Assembly (NCBI GenBank): GCA_007844125.1
Contig: CM017573.1
Span: 9,594,727 to 9,658,726 of the forward strand
Origin: Sinonovacula constricta
Taxonomy: Eukaryota; Mollusca; Bivalvia; Cardiida; Solecurtidae
Length of the DNA: 64,000 nucleotides
Direction of reading: 5' to 3'
The notes beneath the pieces were generated by a model. The model was not told the origin of the DNA, made no database searches, and saw nothing but the letters and a program-made list of their open reading frames with translations. Shown one piece after another: positions 1 to 11,067 of the stretch; position 1 is the stretch's first letter; each line of letters begins with the position of its first letter. The position numbers and the translations under genes are program-made.

Positions 1-2341
1 CCCTTCTACCACCAGCACTACATCTACTTCCCCTTCTACCACCAGCACTATGTCTACTTGTCCTTCTACCACCAGCACTACATCTACTTCCCCTTCTACC
101 ACCAGCACTACATCTACTTCCCCTTCTATCACCAGCACTACATCTACTTGTCCTTCTATCACCAGCACTACATCTACTTCCCCTTCTACCACAAGCACTA
201 CATCTACTTCCCCTTCTACCACCAGCACTACATCTACTTGTCCTTCTACCACCAGCACTACATCTACTTCCCCTTCGACCACCAGCACTACATCTACTTG
301 TCCTTCTATCACCAGCACTACATCTACTCCCCCTTCTACCACCAGCACTACATCTATTTGTCCTTCTACCAACAGCACTACATCTACTTCCCCTTCTACC
401 ACCAGCACTACATCTACTTGTTCTTCTACCACCAGCACTACATCTACTTGTCCTTCTATCACCAGCACTACATCTACTTCCCCTTCTACCACAAGCACTA
501 CATCTACTTCCCCTTCTACCACCAGCACTACATCTACTTGTCCTTCTACCACCAGCACTACATCTACTTCCCCTTCGACCACCAGCACTACATCTACTTG
601 TCCTTCTATCACCAGCACTACATCTACTCCCCCTTCTACCACCAGCACTACATCTATTTGTCCTTCTACCAACAGCACTACATCTACTTCCCCTTCTACC
701 ACCAGCACTACATCTACTTGTTCTTCTACCACCAGCACTACATCTACTTGTCCTTCTATCACCAGCACTACATCTACTTCCCCTTCTACCACCAGCACTA
801 CATCTACTTCCCCTTCTACCACCTGCACTATATCTACTTCCCCTTCTACCACCAGCACTACATCTACTTCCCCTTCTACCACCAGCACTACATCTACTTG
901 TCCTTCTACCACCAGCACTACATCTACTTGTCTTTCTACCAACAGCACTACATCTACTTGTCCTTCTATCACCAGCACTACATCTACTTCCCCTTCTACC
1001 ACCAGCACTACATCTACTTGTCCTTCTACCACCAGCACTACATCTACTTGTCCTGCTACCACCAGCACTACATCTACTTGTCCTTCTATCACCAGCACTA
1101 CATCTACTTCCCATCCTACCACCAGCACTCCATCTACTTGTCCTTCTACCACCAGCACTACATCTACTTGTCCTACTATCACCAGCACTACATCTACTTC
1201 CCCGTCTACCACCAGCACTACATCTACTTCCCCTTCTACCACCTGTACTACATCTACTTCCCATCCTACCACCAGCACTCCATCTACTTGTCCTTCTACC
1301 ACCAGCACTACATCTACTTGTCCTTCTACCACCAGCACTACATCTACTTGTCCTTCTACCACCAGCACAACATCTACTTGTCCTTCTACCACCAGCACAA
1401 CATCTACTCCCCCTTCTACCACCAGCACTACATCTACTTGTCCTTCTACCACCAGCACAACATCTACTCCCCCTTCTACCACCTGCACTACATCTACTTC
1501 CCCCTTCTACCACCAGCACTACATCTACTTCTCCTTCTACCACCTGCACTACATCTTCTTCCCCTTCTACCACCAGCACTACATATACTTTCTCTTCTAC
1601 CACCAGCACTACATCTACTTCCTCTTCTACCACCAGCACTACATCTAATTGCCCTTCTACCGACTCCTGCACTACATCTACTTATCCTTCTAATACCAGC
1701 ACTACATCTACTTCTTGTACCACCAGCACTACACCTACTTACCCTCTTCTACCCCCAGCTCCCATACTCTTTCCCCCCCTTCTCCCCTACTCACCCCCTA
1801 CCACCTCTTCACTTTTCTACCACTTGCACTACATCTACTTCCCTTACCACCAGCATTACATCTACTTCCCCTTCTACCACCTGCATTACTTCTATTTCCC
1901 TTCTACCACCAGCACTACATCTACTTCCCATCCTACCACCAGCACTACATCTACTTGTCCTTCTACCAGCAGCACAACAACTACTCCCCCTTCTACCACC
2001 AGCACTACATCTACTTGTCCTTCTACCACCAGCACAACATCTACTCCCCCTTCTACCACCTGCACTACATCTACTTGTCCTTCTACCACCAGCACAACAT
2101 CTACTCCCCCTTCTACCACCTGCACTACATCTACTTCCCCCTTCTACCACCAGCACTACATCTACTTCTCCTTTTACCACCAGCAACATCTACTTCTCAT
2201 AGACATACACATCTACTTCCCCTTCTACCACCACTACATCTACTTCTTCTACCACCACTACATCTATTTTTACTACTCCAATAAGCACCACCGTAACAAC
2301 TTTTACCTCACCTTTAACCACCAGCACTATATACAAACAGG
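1..2341 (+). repeat. 30-bp minisatellite, (T/S/P)-rich when translated
   Basis: About 75 tandem copies of a 30-bp unit built on ccttctaccaccagcactac, regular to about 1500 and then increasingly degenerate with indels and shortened units. Recurrent substitutions (tcc/tgt, acc/atc, tct/tcg) alternate between units. Block 181-480 is identical to 481-780, showing a recent duplication of ten units. The array is cut by the window start, so its full length is unknown. Confidence 0.95.
2..1648 (+). CDS. possible partial mucin-like Ser/Thr/Pro repeat coding region (doubtful)
   Basis: One frame is open from the first bases of the window and reads as decapeptide repeats of the type PSTTSTTSTS/C, which resemble the O-glycosylated PTS tracts of secreted or surface mucins. 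An extra C near 1501 shifts this frame; further indels follow, and a stop lies at 1646-1648. Near the end (2275-2341) a Ser/Thr-rich stretch in another frame runs into CAG|GTATAC, a possible splice donor. All three forward frames are largely open because the unit is a multiple of 3 and lacks stops, so openness alone is weak evidence. It could be a mucin exon with an assembly or real frameshift, a decayed mucin exon, or a non-coding minisatellite. No signal peptide, cysteine domain or membrane segment is present in the window. Confidence 0.25.
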   Translation, partial: PSTTSTTSTSPSTTSTMSTCPSTTSTTSTSPSTTSTTSTSPSITSTTSTCPSITSTTSTSPSTTSTTSTSPSTTSTTSTCPSTTSTTSTSPSTTSTTSTCPSITSTTSTPPSTTSTTSICPSTNSTTSTSPSTTSTTSTCSSTTSTTSTCPSITSTTSTSPSTTSTTSTSPSTTSTTSTCPSTTSTTSTSPSTTSTTSTCPSITSTTSTPPSTTSTTSICPSTNSTTSTSPSTTSTTSTCSSTTSTTSTCPSITSTTSTSPSTTSTTSTSPSTTCTISTSPSTTSTTSTSPSTTSTTSTCPSTTSTTSTCLSTNSTTSTCPSITSTTSTSPSTTSTTSTCPSTTSTTSTCPATTSTTSTCPSITSTTSTSHPTTSTPSTCPSTTSTTSTCPTITSTTSTSPSTTSTTSTSPSTTCTTSTSHPTTSTPSTCPSTTSTTSTCPSTTSTTSTCPSTTSTTSTCPSTTSTTSTPPSTTSTTSTCPSTTSTTSTPPSTTCTTSTSPFYHQHYIYFSFYHLHYIFFPFYHQHYIYFLFYHQHYIYFLFYHQHYI

Positions 2342-2526
2342 TATACCAAATTTCAAGGCTCTAGCTTCTGACAAGATGATTTTCTAATTTTCCTATATAG
2401 CCATATATGGCAGCCATGTATTTTTAATGAATCAAAATTATTTGAACAAATTTTCGTTGTGCCTGCAGAAGCTTCTGAGAAACTTTATTTGAATTTGACA
2501 TACCAGACAGAGCATGAGCTCAGGTG
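2342..2526. other. unassigned AT-rich spacer
   Basis: Sequence between the minisatellite and the first SINE. I see no gene or recognisable repeat in it. It would be intronic if the possible donor at 2341/2342 is real. Confidence 0.5.
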
Positions 2527-2825
2527 ATGTTTGTTTATTGTGTTTATCGTCCCACCAACATTATTTCAGTTATCTGGAGATGGTGTCCACTTGAAGCAGA
2601 AATAGTGCTGCCTTCACGGTGTATAGCATGCCGTGAACACCTGGTATGATACCACACCCAGTCACATTATCCTCACACCAGGCCAACCAGTCGTGGAACT
2701 ACCCTTATATTTGCTTGAGCGTTAGCAAGGGAGCTATACCACTACCATTTTTTAACGACTTTGGTATGTCGCGGCCTCGGATCGAACCCGGAGCTCTACC
2801 GATTGTGCTATCAGGTTCGGTGAGC
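2527..2825 (-). mobile_element. SINE-A copy, single 101-bp tail module
   Basis: Read on the minus strand it has a tRNA-like head with a B-box-type ggatcgaacccgg (complement), a conserved body and one 3' module ending in the TTTGTTTATT tract. The anticodon-arm region of the head is shortened. Same family as the copies at 11795, 53801, 56687 and 62309. Confidence 0.85.
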
Positions 2826-3144
2826 TCAGGTGAGCTTAAATCTATGTGAACACTGTGACTATAACCAACTATCAGGACAGTTTGCAAGGCTGTATCTACT
2901 ATCTAGCCAGTTCACTAAGTCAGTATCTGCTCAGTTAACGATTTAAGAAATTGTTTTGTCTTGTGTCAGTTCAGATATTATTTAGACTATTAACAGTGTC
3001 TTAATCATATAAATTATTTGTTACCTGTTTAAAAACTCTTATGATATACAGTTAATAATGTAAAGTTTCAAAGTACAAAACAAACCCATTAGTTACTGAT
3101 GCAAAGAGTTGGATATCACAATATATCACCATATGATTTTTGGG

Positions 3145-3260
3145 AGACAATACATATCCCTTACTACCACTAACATTTACCACTCCTTCCACCAACAACA
3201 TCATTACTACATCTACCACTCCTTCTACCACCACTATCATTATTACTTCTACTGCTCCTT
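3145..3260 (+). repeat. degenerate Ser/Thr/Pro low-complexity tract abutting the gap
   Basis: The sequence resembles the 30-bp minisatellite (accactccttctaccaccac) and reads TTPST-like in one frame. It stops at the assembly gap. It may be a second exon or outlier of the array at the window start, with a SINE-A copy lying between them. Confidence 0.6.
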
Positions 3261-3360
3261 NNNNNNNNNNNNNNNNNNNNNNNNNNNNNNNNNNNNNNNN
3301 NNNNNNNNNNNNNNNNNNNNNNNNNNNNNNNNNNNNNNNNNNNNNNNNNNNNNNNNNNNN
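3261..3360. other. assembly gap (100 N)
   Basis: Exactly 100 undetermined bases between a low-complexity tract and a satellite array. The round number suggests a gap of unknown true size, so either flanking repeat may be longer than shown. Confidence 0.99.
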
Positions 3361-6300
3361 AGAGATAGCTCAAAAACTAAGACCGGATTCGAGTTCAGCA
3401 TGCCTGGTTTAGCCTAGGACCCAAAAAATTGAGCCATCTGTCTAACAAGAAAACATTTCGTCGAAAAATGCAAAAAATCGCTGAATCAAAACGTCGGAAT
3501 TTGGGCCGATTTTAGCGAAATCCACTTTGCTCCAACCTTAGCCAAAACTATGTACCAAGGGGGTATTTGGGGTGCAGAGCAAGAATCCGGCTTCCGTTTT
3601 GGGAAATCTTATAACCGTTTGGGAGATATAGGGGTCGGAAAAAAAGCGCACGTGCGCACCTGTTAAGAAAAGGGCCTGTACGCTGACACGTTAAGAGATA
3701 GCTCAAAACTAACACCAGGATTCGAGTTCAGCATGCCTGGTTTAGCCTAGTCCAAAAATGAGCCATCTGTCTAACAAAAAACATTTCGGTCGAAAAATGC
3801 AAAACAAAAACCTCGCTGATCAAACGTCGGAATTTGGGCCGATTTTAGGTGAAATCCACTTTGCTCCAAACCTTAGCCAAAACTATGTACCAAGGGGTTA
3901 TTTGGGGTGCAGAGCAAGAATCCGGCGTCCGTTTTGGGAAATCTCTAACCGTTTTGGAGATATAGGGGTCGGAAAAAATGCGCACGTGCGCACCTGTTCA
4001 GAAAAGGGCCTGTACGCCGACACGTTAAGAGATAGCTCAAAACTAACACCGGATTCGTGTTCAGCATGCTTGGTTTAGCCTAGGACCAAAAATTGAGCCA
4101 TCTGTCTAACAAAAAAATTTCGGCGAAAAATGCAAAAATCGCTGATCAAAACGTCGGAATTTGGGCCGATTTTAGGTGAAATCCACTTTGCTCCAAACCT
4201 TAGCCAAAACTATGTACCAAGGGGTTATTTGGGGTGCAGAGCAAGAATCCGGCGTCCGTTTTGGGAAATCTCTAACCGTTTTGGAGATATAGGGGTCGGA
4301 AAAATGCGCACGTGCGCACCTGTTCAGAAAAGGGCCTGTACGCCGACACGTTAAGAGATAGCTCAAAACTAACACCGGATTCGTGTTCAGCATGCTTGGT
4401 TTAGCCTAGGACCAAAAATTGAGCCATCTGTCTAACAAAAAAATTTTCGGCGAAAAATGCAAAAATCGCTGATCAAAACGTCGGAATTTGGGCCGATTTT
4501 AGGTGAAATCCACTTTGCTCCAAACCTTAGCCAAAACTATGTACCAAGGGGTTATTTGGGGTGCAGAGCAAGAATCCGGCGTCCGTTTTGGGAAATCTCT
4601 AACCGTTTTGGAGATATAGGGGTCGGACAAAATGCGCACGTGCGCCCTTGTTCAGAAAAGGGCCTGTACGCCGACACGTTAAGAGATAGCTCAAAACTAA
4701 CACCGGATTCGTGTTCAGCATGCTTGGTTTAGCCTAGGACCAAAAATTGAGCCATCTGTCTAACAAAAAAATTTTCGTCGAAAAATGCAAAAATCGCTGA
4801 TCAAAACGTCGGAATTTGGGCCGATTTTAGGTGAAATCCACTTTGCTCCAAACCTTAGCCAAAAATATGTATCAAGGGTTTATTTGGGGTGCAGAGCAGG
4901 AATCCGGCGTCCGTTTTGGGAAATCTCTAACCGTTTTAGAGATATAGGGATCGGAAAAAATGCGCACGTGCGCACCTGTTCAGAAAAGGGCCTGTACGCC
5001 GACACGTTAAGAGATAGCTCAAAACTAACTCCGGATTCATGTTTAGCATGCTTGCTTTAGCCTAGGACCAAATATTGAGCCATCTGTCTAACAAAAAAAA
5101 TTTCGGCGAAAAATGCAAATATCGCTGATCAAAACGTCGGAATTTGGGTCCGATTTTAGGTGAAATCCACTTTGCTACAAACCTTAGCCAAAACTATGTA
5201 TCAAGGGGTTATTTGGGGTGCAGAGCAAGAATCCGGCGTCCGTTTTGGGAAATCTCTAACCGTTTTGGAGATATAGGGATCGGAAAAAATGCGCACGTGC
5301 GCACCTGTTCAGAAAAGGGCCTGTACGCCGACACGTTAAGAGATAGCTCAAAACTAACTCCGGATTCGTGTTTAGCATGCTTGCTTTAGCCTAGGACCAA
5401 AAATTGAGCCATCTGCTAACAAAAAAAAATTCGGCGATAAATGCAAAAATCGCTGATCAAAACGTCGGAATTTCGGCCGATTTTAGGTGAAATCCACTTT
5501 GCTCCAAACCTTAGCTAAAACTATGTATCAAGGGGTTATTTGGGGTGCAGAGCAAGAATCCGGCGTCCGTTTTGGGAAATCTTTAACCGTTTTGGAGATA
5601 TAGGGGTCGGAAAAAATGCGCACGTGCGCACCTGTTTAGAAAAAGGCCTGTACGCCGACACGTTAAGAGATAGCTCAAAACTAACACCGGATTTGTGTTT
5701 AGCATGCTTGGTTTAGCCTAGAACCAAAAATTGAGCCATCTGTCTAACAAAAAAAAATTTCGGCGAAAAATGCAAAAATCGCTGATCAAAACGTCGGAAT
5801 TTGGGCCGATTTTAGGTAAAATCCACTTTGCTCAAAACCTTATCCAAAACTATGTATCAAGGGGTTATTTGGGGTGCAGAGCAAGAATCCGGCGTCCGTT
5901 TTGGGAAATCTCTAACCGTTTTGGAGATATAAGGGGTCGGAAAAAATGCGCACGTGCGCACCTGTTCAGAAAAGGGCCTGTACGCCGACACGTTAAGAGA
6001 TAGCTCAAAACTAACACCGGATTCGTGTTCAGCATGCTTGCTTTAGCCTCGGACCGAAAATTGAGCCATCTGTCTAACAAAAGAATTTCGGCGAAAAATA
6101 CAAAAATTCGATGACCGCGGACCTTTATATTTTGGTCATTTTTGGGTCAAAAAATCTTTCCTCTATACCTTCATCCAAACCATGTCCCAGGGGGTTATTT
6201 TGTGTGCTGAACACGAATCCGGTATCCGTTTTTAAATATCACGTACCAATTTGGAGATCTAGGCGCTCGACAAAAATGGGCGCATGCACCTGTTCTGGAA

Positions 6301-6390
6301 ATGGGCGTCTACGCCGAAATGGTAAGAGACAGCTCAAAAGTAATACCGGGTTCGACACAACACAGTTGGGGCTCGAGTGGTACTATAACA
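3361..6390 (+). repeat. 328-bp satellite array, about 9 monomers
   Basis: Monomers beginning with agagatagctcaaaa start at 3361, 3694, 4028, 4354, 4682, 5010, 5339, 5666 and 5996, with a diverged start at 6325, giving a period of 326-334 bp. Central monomers are nearly identical; the first and last are more diverged, as expected at array edges. Each standard monomer holds the palindrome TGCGCACGTGCGCA. Open frames of 70-106 codons recur once per monomer but shift with the indels and are not credible genes. The array touches the gap and may continue through it. Confidence 0.95.
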
Positions 6391-7165
6391 CGAAATATTA
6401 GCTCTGATCTTATATATAAATGCATTTTATCCATTTGTGTGTGAGACTCATATTAGTCATAACGAAATATTTATAGTCATTCCTACAGGTATTTACAGTG
6501 TAACCTTTGTCAACAGTTCATTGGTTTTGTACCTTCATTTATTGACTTATCATTAAACACGTTGTATATTTTGACGCCCATATCATTTCAGTTATGACAT
6601 TTCACAGAGAACTTGTATGTTTAAATCAGTGGTTTTGTAGACAGACTTCTAGAGGCAAAGGGGGCGGAGTTAGGGGCGGGGCAAATTTCTGCTAAATCTT
6701 TTAAATTGGTATAAACTTTGTTGTTTAAACGCATTAGGAGCTGATGTTGAAAAAACATATAAGCCGGAGTCTGACTTCATTCTCAAGTTTTGATTGGTTA
6801 GTTGTCAAATTTCATTTAAAATCCAACCAATCGGATTATTTTTAATGGTTTCAGAAGATTTATAACCTCGGGCTTAGAACCGCCTCAATTTGACAAAACC
6901 ACATTATTAGATTTACTTAAAAATAATAAAGGAATGCGGATCTAGAAGCGGTTTTTTCCATATGTTTAATCTGAGGAATAAAACCCACATGACATCACGA
7001 CTGGTGTTGAAAATGTCGGAGATGTTGTTTTGTTGTTTTTTGCGAAATACATGTTTGCTAGTATATATGATATTTATTGAAAATTATATTTTATGTTAAG
7101 TGATTTATATTTATTTAGGAGGGGTGGTGGCAGGTGGGTGTAGCGAAAATGCTTGCGCCAGGTCA
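6391..7165. other. unassigned intergenic sequence
   Basis: I see no coding frame or known repeat. A short G-rich stretch near 6655-6685 (two ggggcgg-like boxes) is the only compositional feature. Confidence 0.5.
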
Positions 7166-7677
7166 CTGTGTATAGCATGTTTGTTTATTGGGTTTATCGT
7201 CCCACCAACAGTATTTCAGTTATCTGGAGACAGTGTCCACTTGAAGCAGATATAGTGCTGCCTTTACTGTGTATAGCATGTTTGTTTATTGGGTTTATCG
7301 TCCCACTAACAGTATTTCAGTTACCTGGAGACCGTGTTCACTTAAAGCAGATATAGTGCTGCCTTCACTGTGTATAGCATGTGTGTTTATTGGGTTTATC
7401 GTTCCACCAACAGTATTTCAGTTATCTGGATACGGTGCGCACTTGAAGCAGATATAGTACTGTCTTCACTGTGTATAGCATGCCGCGAACACCTGGCATG
7501 ATACCACACCCAGATAGAACGTTGGCTTCAGGTACGGGAGGCCCCGGGTTCGATCCCGGGCCGCGACATACCAAAGTCGTTAAAATGGTAGTGGTATAGC
7601 TCCCTTGCTAACGCTCAGGCAAATATAAGGGTAGTTCCACGACTGATTGGCCCGGTGTCAGAATAATGTGACTGGGT
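7166..7677 (-). mobile_element. rearranged SINE-A: three tail modules joined to an inverted head
   Basis: Three 101-bp modules starting at 7166, 7268 and 7368 lie in minus orientation and run into the start of the body (to about 7512). The tRNA-like head and proximal body then follow in plus orientation (about 7520-7677, with B box gggttcgatcccgg). The element is therefore a fold-back hybrid of two half-elements. Its right end runs straight into a TTAA-MITE. Confidence 0.85.
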
Positions 7678-7936
7678 CACGTCAGAGCGGATGACGTGGA
7701 TGAACTAAAACATTAGTGGTCACGTGGTTTTCTTAGTTTAAAAATAGCTAACTATGCAGCGTGGCTCAGATAGGAAAAACAGGGTTATAATGACGATTGT
7801 GGCGTTATGGTACACTTTTCAGACAGGTGAAAGTCATTTATAGACAGCATTTTACGAGATTTGTTCAGATAACAATGGTTTACTAAGATGTTTAATGAAA
7901 ATATTTTTGGTCCAAACTGTCGGATACCACCTTTAA
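7678..7936 (+). mobile_element. TTAA-MITE, 5'-truncated copy
   Basis: Matches the right two-thirds of the family: gacgtcagagcggatgacg, then the ggttttcttagttt core, ending in CCAAACTGTCGGATACCACC and TTAA. The left part was replaced by the SINE-A half-element. Confidence 0.8.
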
Positions 7937-8285
7937 AATGAACAGAATATCTTATGTAAAAATGGTGACCCTTTGAGTAGTTAAGTATTCTAGTATTACC
8001 TTTTCTGAGTTATATATCCAGACCTGTTATATCTGTGTAGGCATTCTAGTCCGGATTGTGAATCCTTGAATACACCACGCGTAATCTTTTCAAACTACTT
8101 TCATTCAATGTACCAGTGTCAACACACGGGATGTACGCACGATACACACAAAATATAGACCGAGCCATTCAAATCAATTAAAAAGGCCATGCGACGTGTA
8201 CCTCATGCAAATTACACATGATATGATCGAGATGTCAAGTATTCTTTTTCATTGATTTACCGTGTTTTCGTATAAGTTTTGGGTT

Positions 8286-8395
8286 TATTGAAGCCTTGTA
8301 TAGTCTACTATTTGTATTGTACAGAATAATTCCTTATTAACCGCGAAAAGCGGTAATGACTTTAAATAAAATTGAGTAGAGTTTTAACTATTTCA
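8286..8395 (+). mobile_element. dispersed repeat 3' end (LINE-like tail)
   Basis: A hairpin ACCGC-gaaaa-GCGGT at 8340-8354 is followed by AATAAA and a short GAGTT-rich tail. It matches 55335-55440 over about 100 bp. The layout resembles the 3' end of a non-LTR retrotransposon; no reverse transcriptase is present. Confidence 0.55.
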
Positions 8396-8705
8396 CACGT
8401 CAATTTGTAACTAATTCAAACGCAGACTTGTAACTATTTCACACGCCGAATTGTAGCTATTTATCACGCCGACTTGTAGCTATTACATACTCCGACATGT
8501 AGCTATTACACATGCCAACTTGTAGCTATGACACACACCGACTTGTAGCTTTTAAACCCTCCGACTTGTAGCTATAACACACACCGACTTGTAGCTTTTA
8601 AACCCTCCGACTTGTAGCTATCACATACACCGACATGAAGCTATTACACACAGTGACTTGTAGCTATAACACACGCCGACTTGTAGCTATTTCATTTTCC
8701 TACTT
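8396..8705 (+). repeat. minisatellite, about 27-bp unit
   Basis: About 12 degenerate copies of a unit built on ccgacttgtagctattacac. One internal two-unit block (near 8536-8617) is duplicated almost exactly. No coding frame. Confidence 0.85.
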
Positions 8706-8830
8706 GTAAGTATAACACCGCATAAGTGGTACTTCTAAATCCTCCCCGCACGGGTTCGAGTCCCGGTCGATAACGTTCATATGTGTAGCTCGGAGCCCCG
8801 GAGAGCCAGTGGTTCTACAAAACAATGTCT
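8706..8830 (+). mobile_element. degenerate tRNA-derived SINE fragment
   Basis: cataagtggt (A-box-like) and cgggttcgagtcccgg (B-box-like) are followed by ccagtggttctac and tgtctggga, echoing SINE-B order. It is too diverged for firm assignment. Confidence 0.45.
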
Positions 8831-8847
8831 GGGACAGGGATAGATTC

Positions 8848-9161
8848 AGGAGGAGGGGGATCCCCACCCCACCCCACCCCCTTCGACCCCTCCCCCAATC
8901 AGGTAAAAGAGTACATTTATGAAAACACATACATGTAACCTTAAAAATTACTAAGCTTTTAAATTAAATTTGGTCTGTTAACCGCTCAGGTCGAAGTTAG
9001 AGTCCCGAACTGTGTATGTATATCCAGTATTTACTGGGATAAAGTTAAATGGATCTTGATTCATACCCCCACCCCCACACCCAACCCCCACCCCCCACCC
9101 CCCAAAAAATAAATAAAATAAAAAAATAATAATAAAAATAATAATTTCTGGATCCGTACCT
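8848..9161 (-). mobile_element. hAT-like MITE copy
   Basis: Shares the diagnostic blocks caggtaaaagag, acatgtaa, gtctgttaaccgctcaggtc and atggatcttgattcatacc with the complete copy at 43864-44100, in reverse orientation. It ends at ttctggatccg. The inner part is expanded by C- and A-rich simple sequence. Confidence 0.8.
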
Positions 9162-10838
9162 AGTAATCTGCTACCATTAAAAGCTGGGCGTCGTAAATAT
9201 GATCACCGTTCTGGTGGTGCAATGAACCGTAAACCCAACCAAAACTTCCGCAAATCAGTTTTTAGTGTTTCATGGCTGACGTCATTAGAATACGTAAACA
9301 CGTGTATTTGGCATTATCTTCGTTATTTGATAACGTTACCAGCATATTGTAAAAGCAGGCGCGTATCTGCCATTACGCATTTTACGCACGTGCGTAACCT
9401 CCGTTCGAAAAATCTAAAAGTACTAATACACTAAGAAAGTCTATGCCTTACCCTTTAAAGTTTCAAGTTGTCTTAAAGTTGTATTTAGTCAATACCAAGC
9501 AAAATACGTTTTTTTTCTTGATTCTTGTCACTTTTTCCGGCGAAAAAGGTCCTAAAATGCACGCTAATGTTGCAGAAAAAACATTTTCGGGGTGGGTGGA
9601 TGTATGCCCCCGGTCCCGACTAGTAAGTGTGCGTAACTTCAAAAACCCGCTCAGATACGCACCGGCTAAAGTCTCAAAACTGAACCTTTATTTACTCCAA
9701 AATCTGAAAAAAATAAATAGTTAATACAACAATTTCATTTAGCCTGGTGGACAATGACTACCCTGTGTCATAGGCAGAATCCATCCGTCATTTTACTAAG
9801 GGAGAAGTGGAAAGACCCCGGGGATTCGGGTGTCCTCATTTGGATCTCCCTTGACCCAGATCCGGAATAACCCATTCTTTCACCTGACAAGTCGGGATTT
9901 TGGGTGTGGGACGCTTGGACATCATCTGCCAAGCGTGAATAGAGAGAGGGGAAGAAATAAAATAAATCGTGTTTGTTTCACTTGACATGGTCACTTCTTT
10001 ACGACCGGTCGTTAAAACGATAATGACCCACTACGGCGGGAAATCAAGAGCCTGTGAGAACGAATCGGGTCATGATGACGTAACAAGTCAAGTTGCCATG
10101 GTAACTGAATTGTTAAAAGAAACTTTGGGGGGGGGTTGAGAAGTCGGTCATTGACGAGAAGACAGCTTCACAGATCAAATGCATTGATCAGGTGGCCGAG
10201 TTACATAACGGAGAGTGGGGTTATTTAGGATCATCCCAGGGTGTAAAACATACGGGCATTTATGTGTTTTCATGACCTGTGGAGTGGCTGACACTTTTGT
10301 GTTTCTTTTCAAGGTTAGAAATAGCAGTGTTGTTAGTGTTTACGGCAAAACAAATTTTAGAAATCTCTTCTGGCTCCAAAATATAGAAAGTACCTTCCGT
10401 TACAATGCATAGGAAAAAAATGCCTATACAAGTGGTATGACGTATTGGTAGAACTCGCATTTTTTAAGAAAATTTAGAAGATTTTTGTTGTTGTTCATTT
10501 TTTGCACTGTCGTTTTAAAAGACTTCGGCATTGATTGATAAAAAACAACAACATCGACCTCAATGTGTAAACTCGTTTTTTTTTAATTTATTACAGCGGT
10601 CTTCAATTTATTCCTATCTTATCATTTTAGTTACTTCAGCACGACAGAATCTTCACATTTCTCTATTACTTTCTCTCGATCCTCTAAATCCCATTCATTT
10701 TATATATTCCGTCTTTCTCTTCCGTTTCTATCCAACCTACTGACTGTCACCATTTTATAAATACATACAATTTCTAGATCGTTCAGTGAACGATTTCTCA
10801 TGCCTTGAATACCGTGTGTTTGTTCTGGCTTGTTTCCA
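9162..10838. other. unassigned intergenic sequence with one dispersed palindrome repeat
   Basis: 9367-9455 matches 54750-54835 in reverse complement and contains the perfect 16-bp palindrome TTACGCACGTGCGTAA at 9382-9397. I recognise nothing else; the short open frames here lack any domain-like pattern. Confidence 0.55.
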
Positions 10839-11067
10839 AAATACATCGCATCCAAAAATTATGATTATTATAGCGACACCCAGCTATTTTGGTGGACGAA
10901 GACCTCAGACATTTGTCTGGGTAGAACAAGTGGCATACCGCAGCTTAAAGACCTTCCCACATTAAGTCCTACGCCCCGAGCGGGGCTCGAACCCACGCGA
11001 TGGGAGGCTAAGCAGTCAGAGGAGTTACAAATCGGCGACTCTACCACTACGCCATAGTCGCCCCCGT
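10839..11067 (-). mobile_element. SINE-B copy, near full length
   Basis: On the minus strand: tRNA-like head with A-box-like tggcgtagtggtagagtcg and a B box from ggttcgagccccg, then the family body (ttaatgtgggaaggtc, tgtctgaggtcttcgtcc) and an AT-rich 3' end. Copies at 24228, 46066 and 49083 share this order. Confidence 0.85.

Noticed and set aside
58..2202. 714-codon Tyr/His-rich frame (FYHQHYIY repeats) and Val/Asp-rich minus-strand frames
   Set aside because: Alternate-frame readings of the 30-bp minisatellite. The composition is unlike any protein family and the Ser/Thr/Pro frame is the only plausible one.
3758..6003. Repeated open frames of 74-106 codons in the satellite, suggesting a tandem gene family
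   Set aside because: One per 328-bp monomer, broken by indels in several monomers, and reading through a non-multiple-of-three period.
7153..7457. Recurring 60-69-codon frames beginning [10 protein letters not shown], found in many places and suggesting a gene family
   Set aside because: Every instance is the translation of the 101-bp SINE-A tail module, which happens to be open; the frame spans module junctions and has no codon-level conservation.
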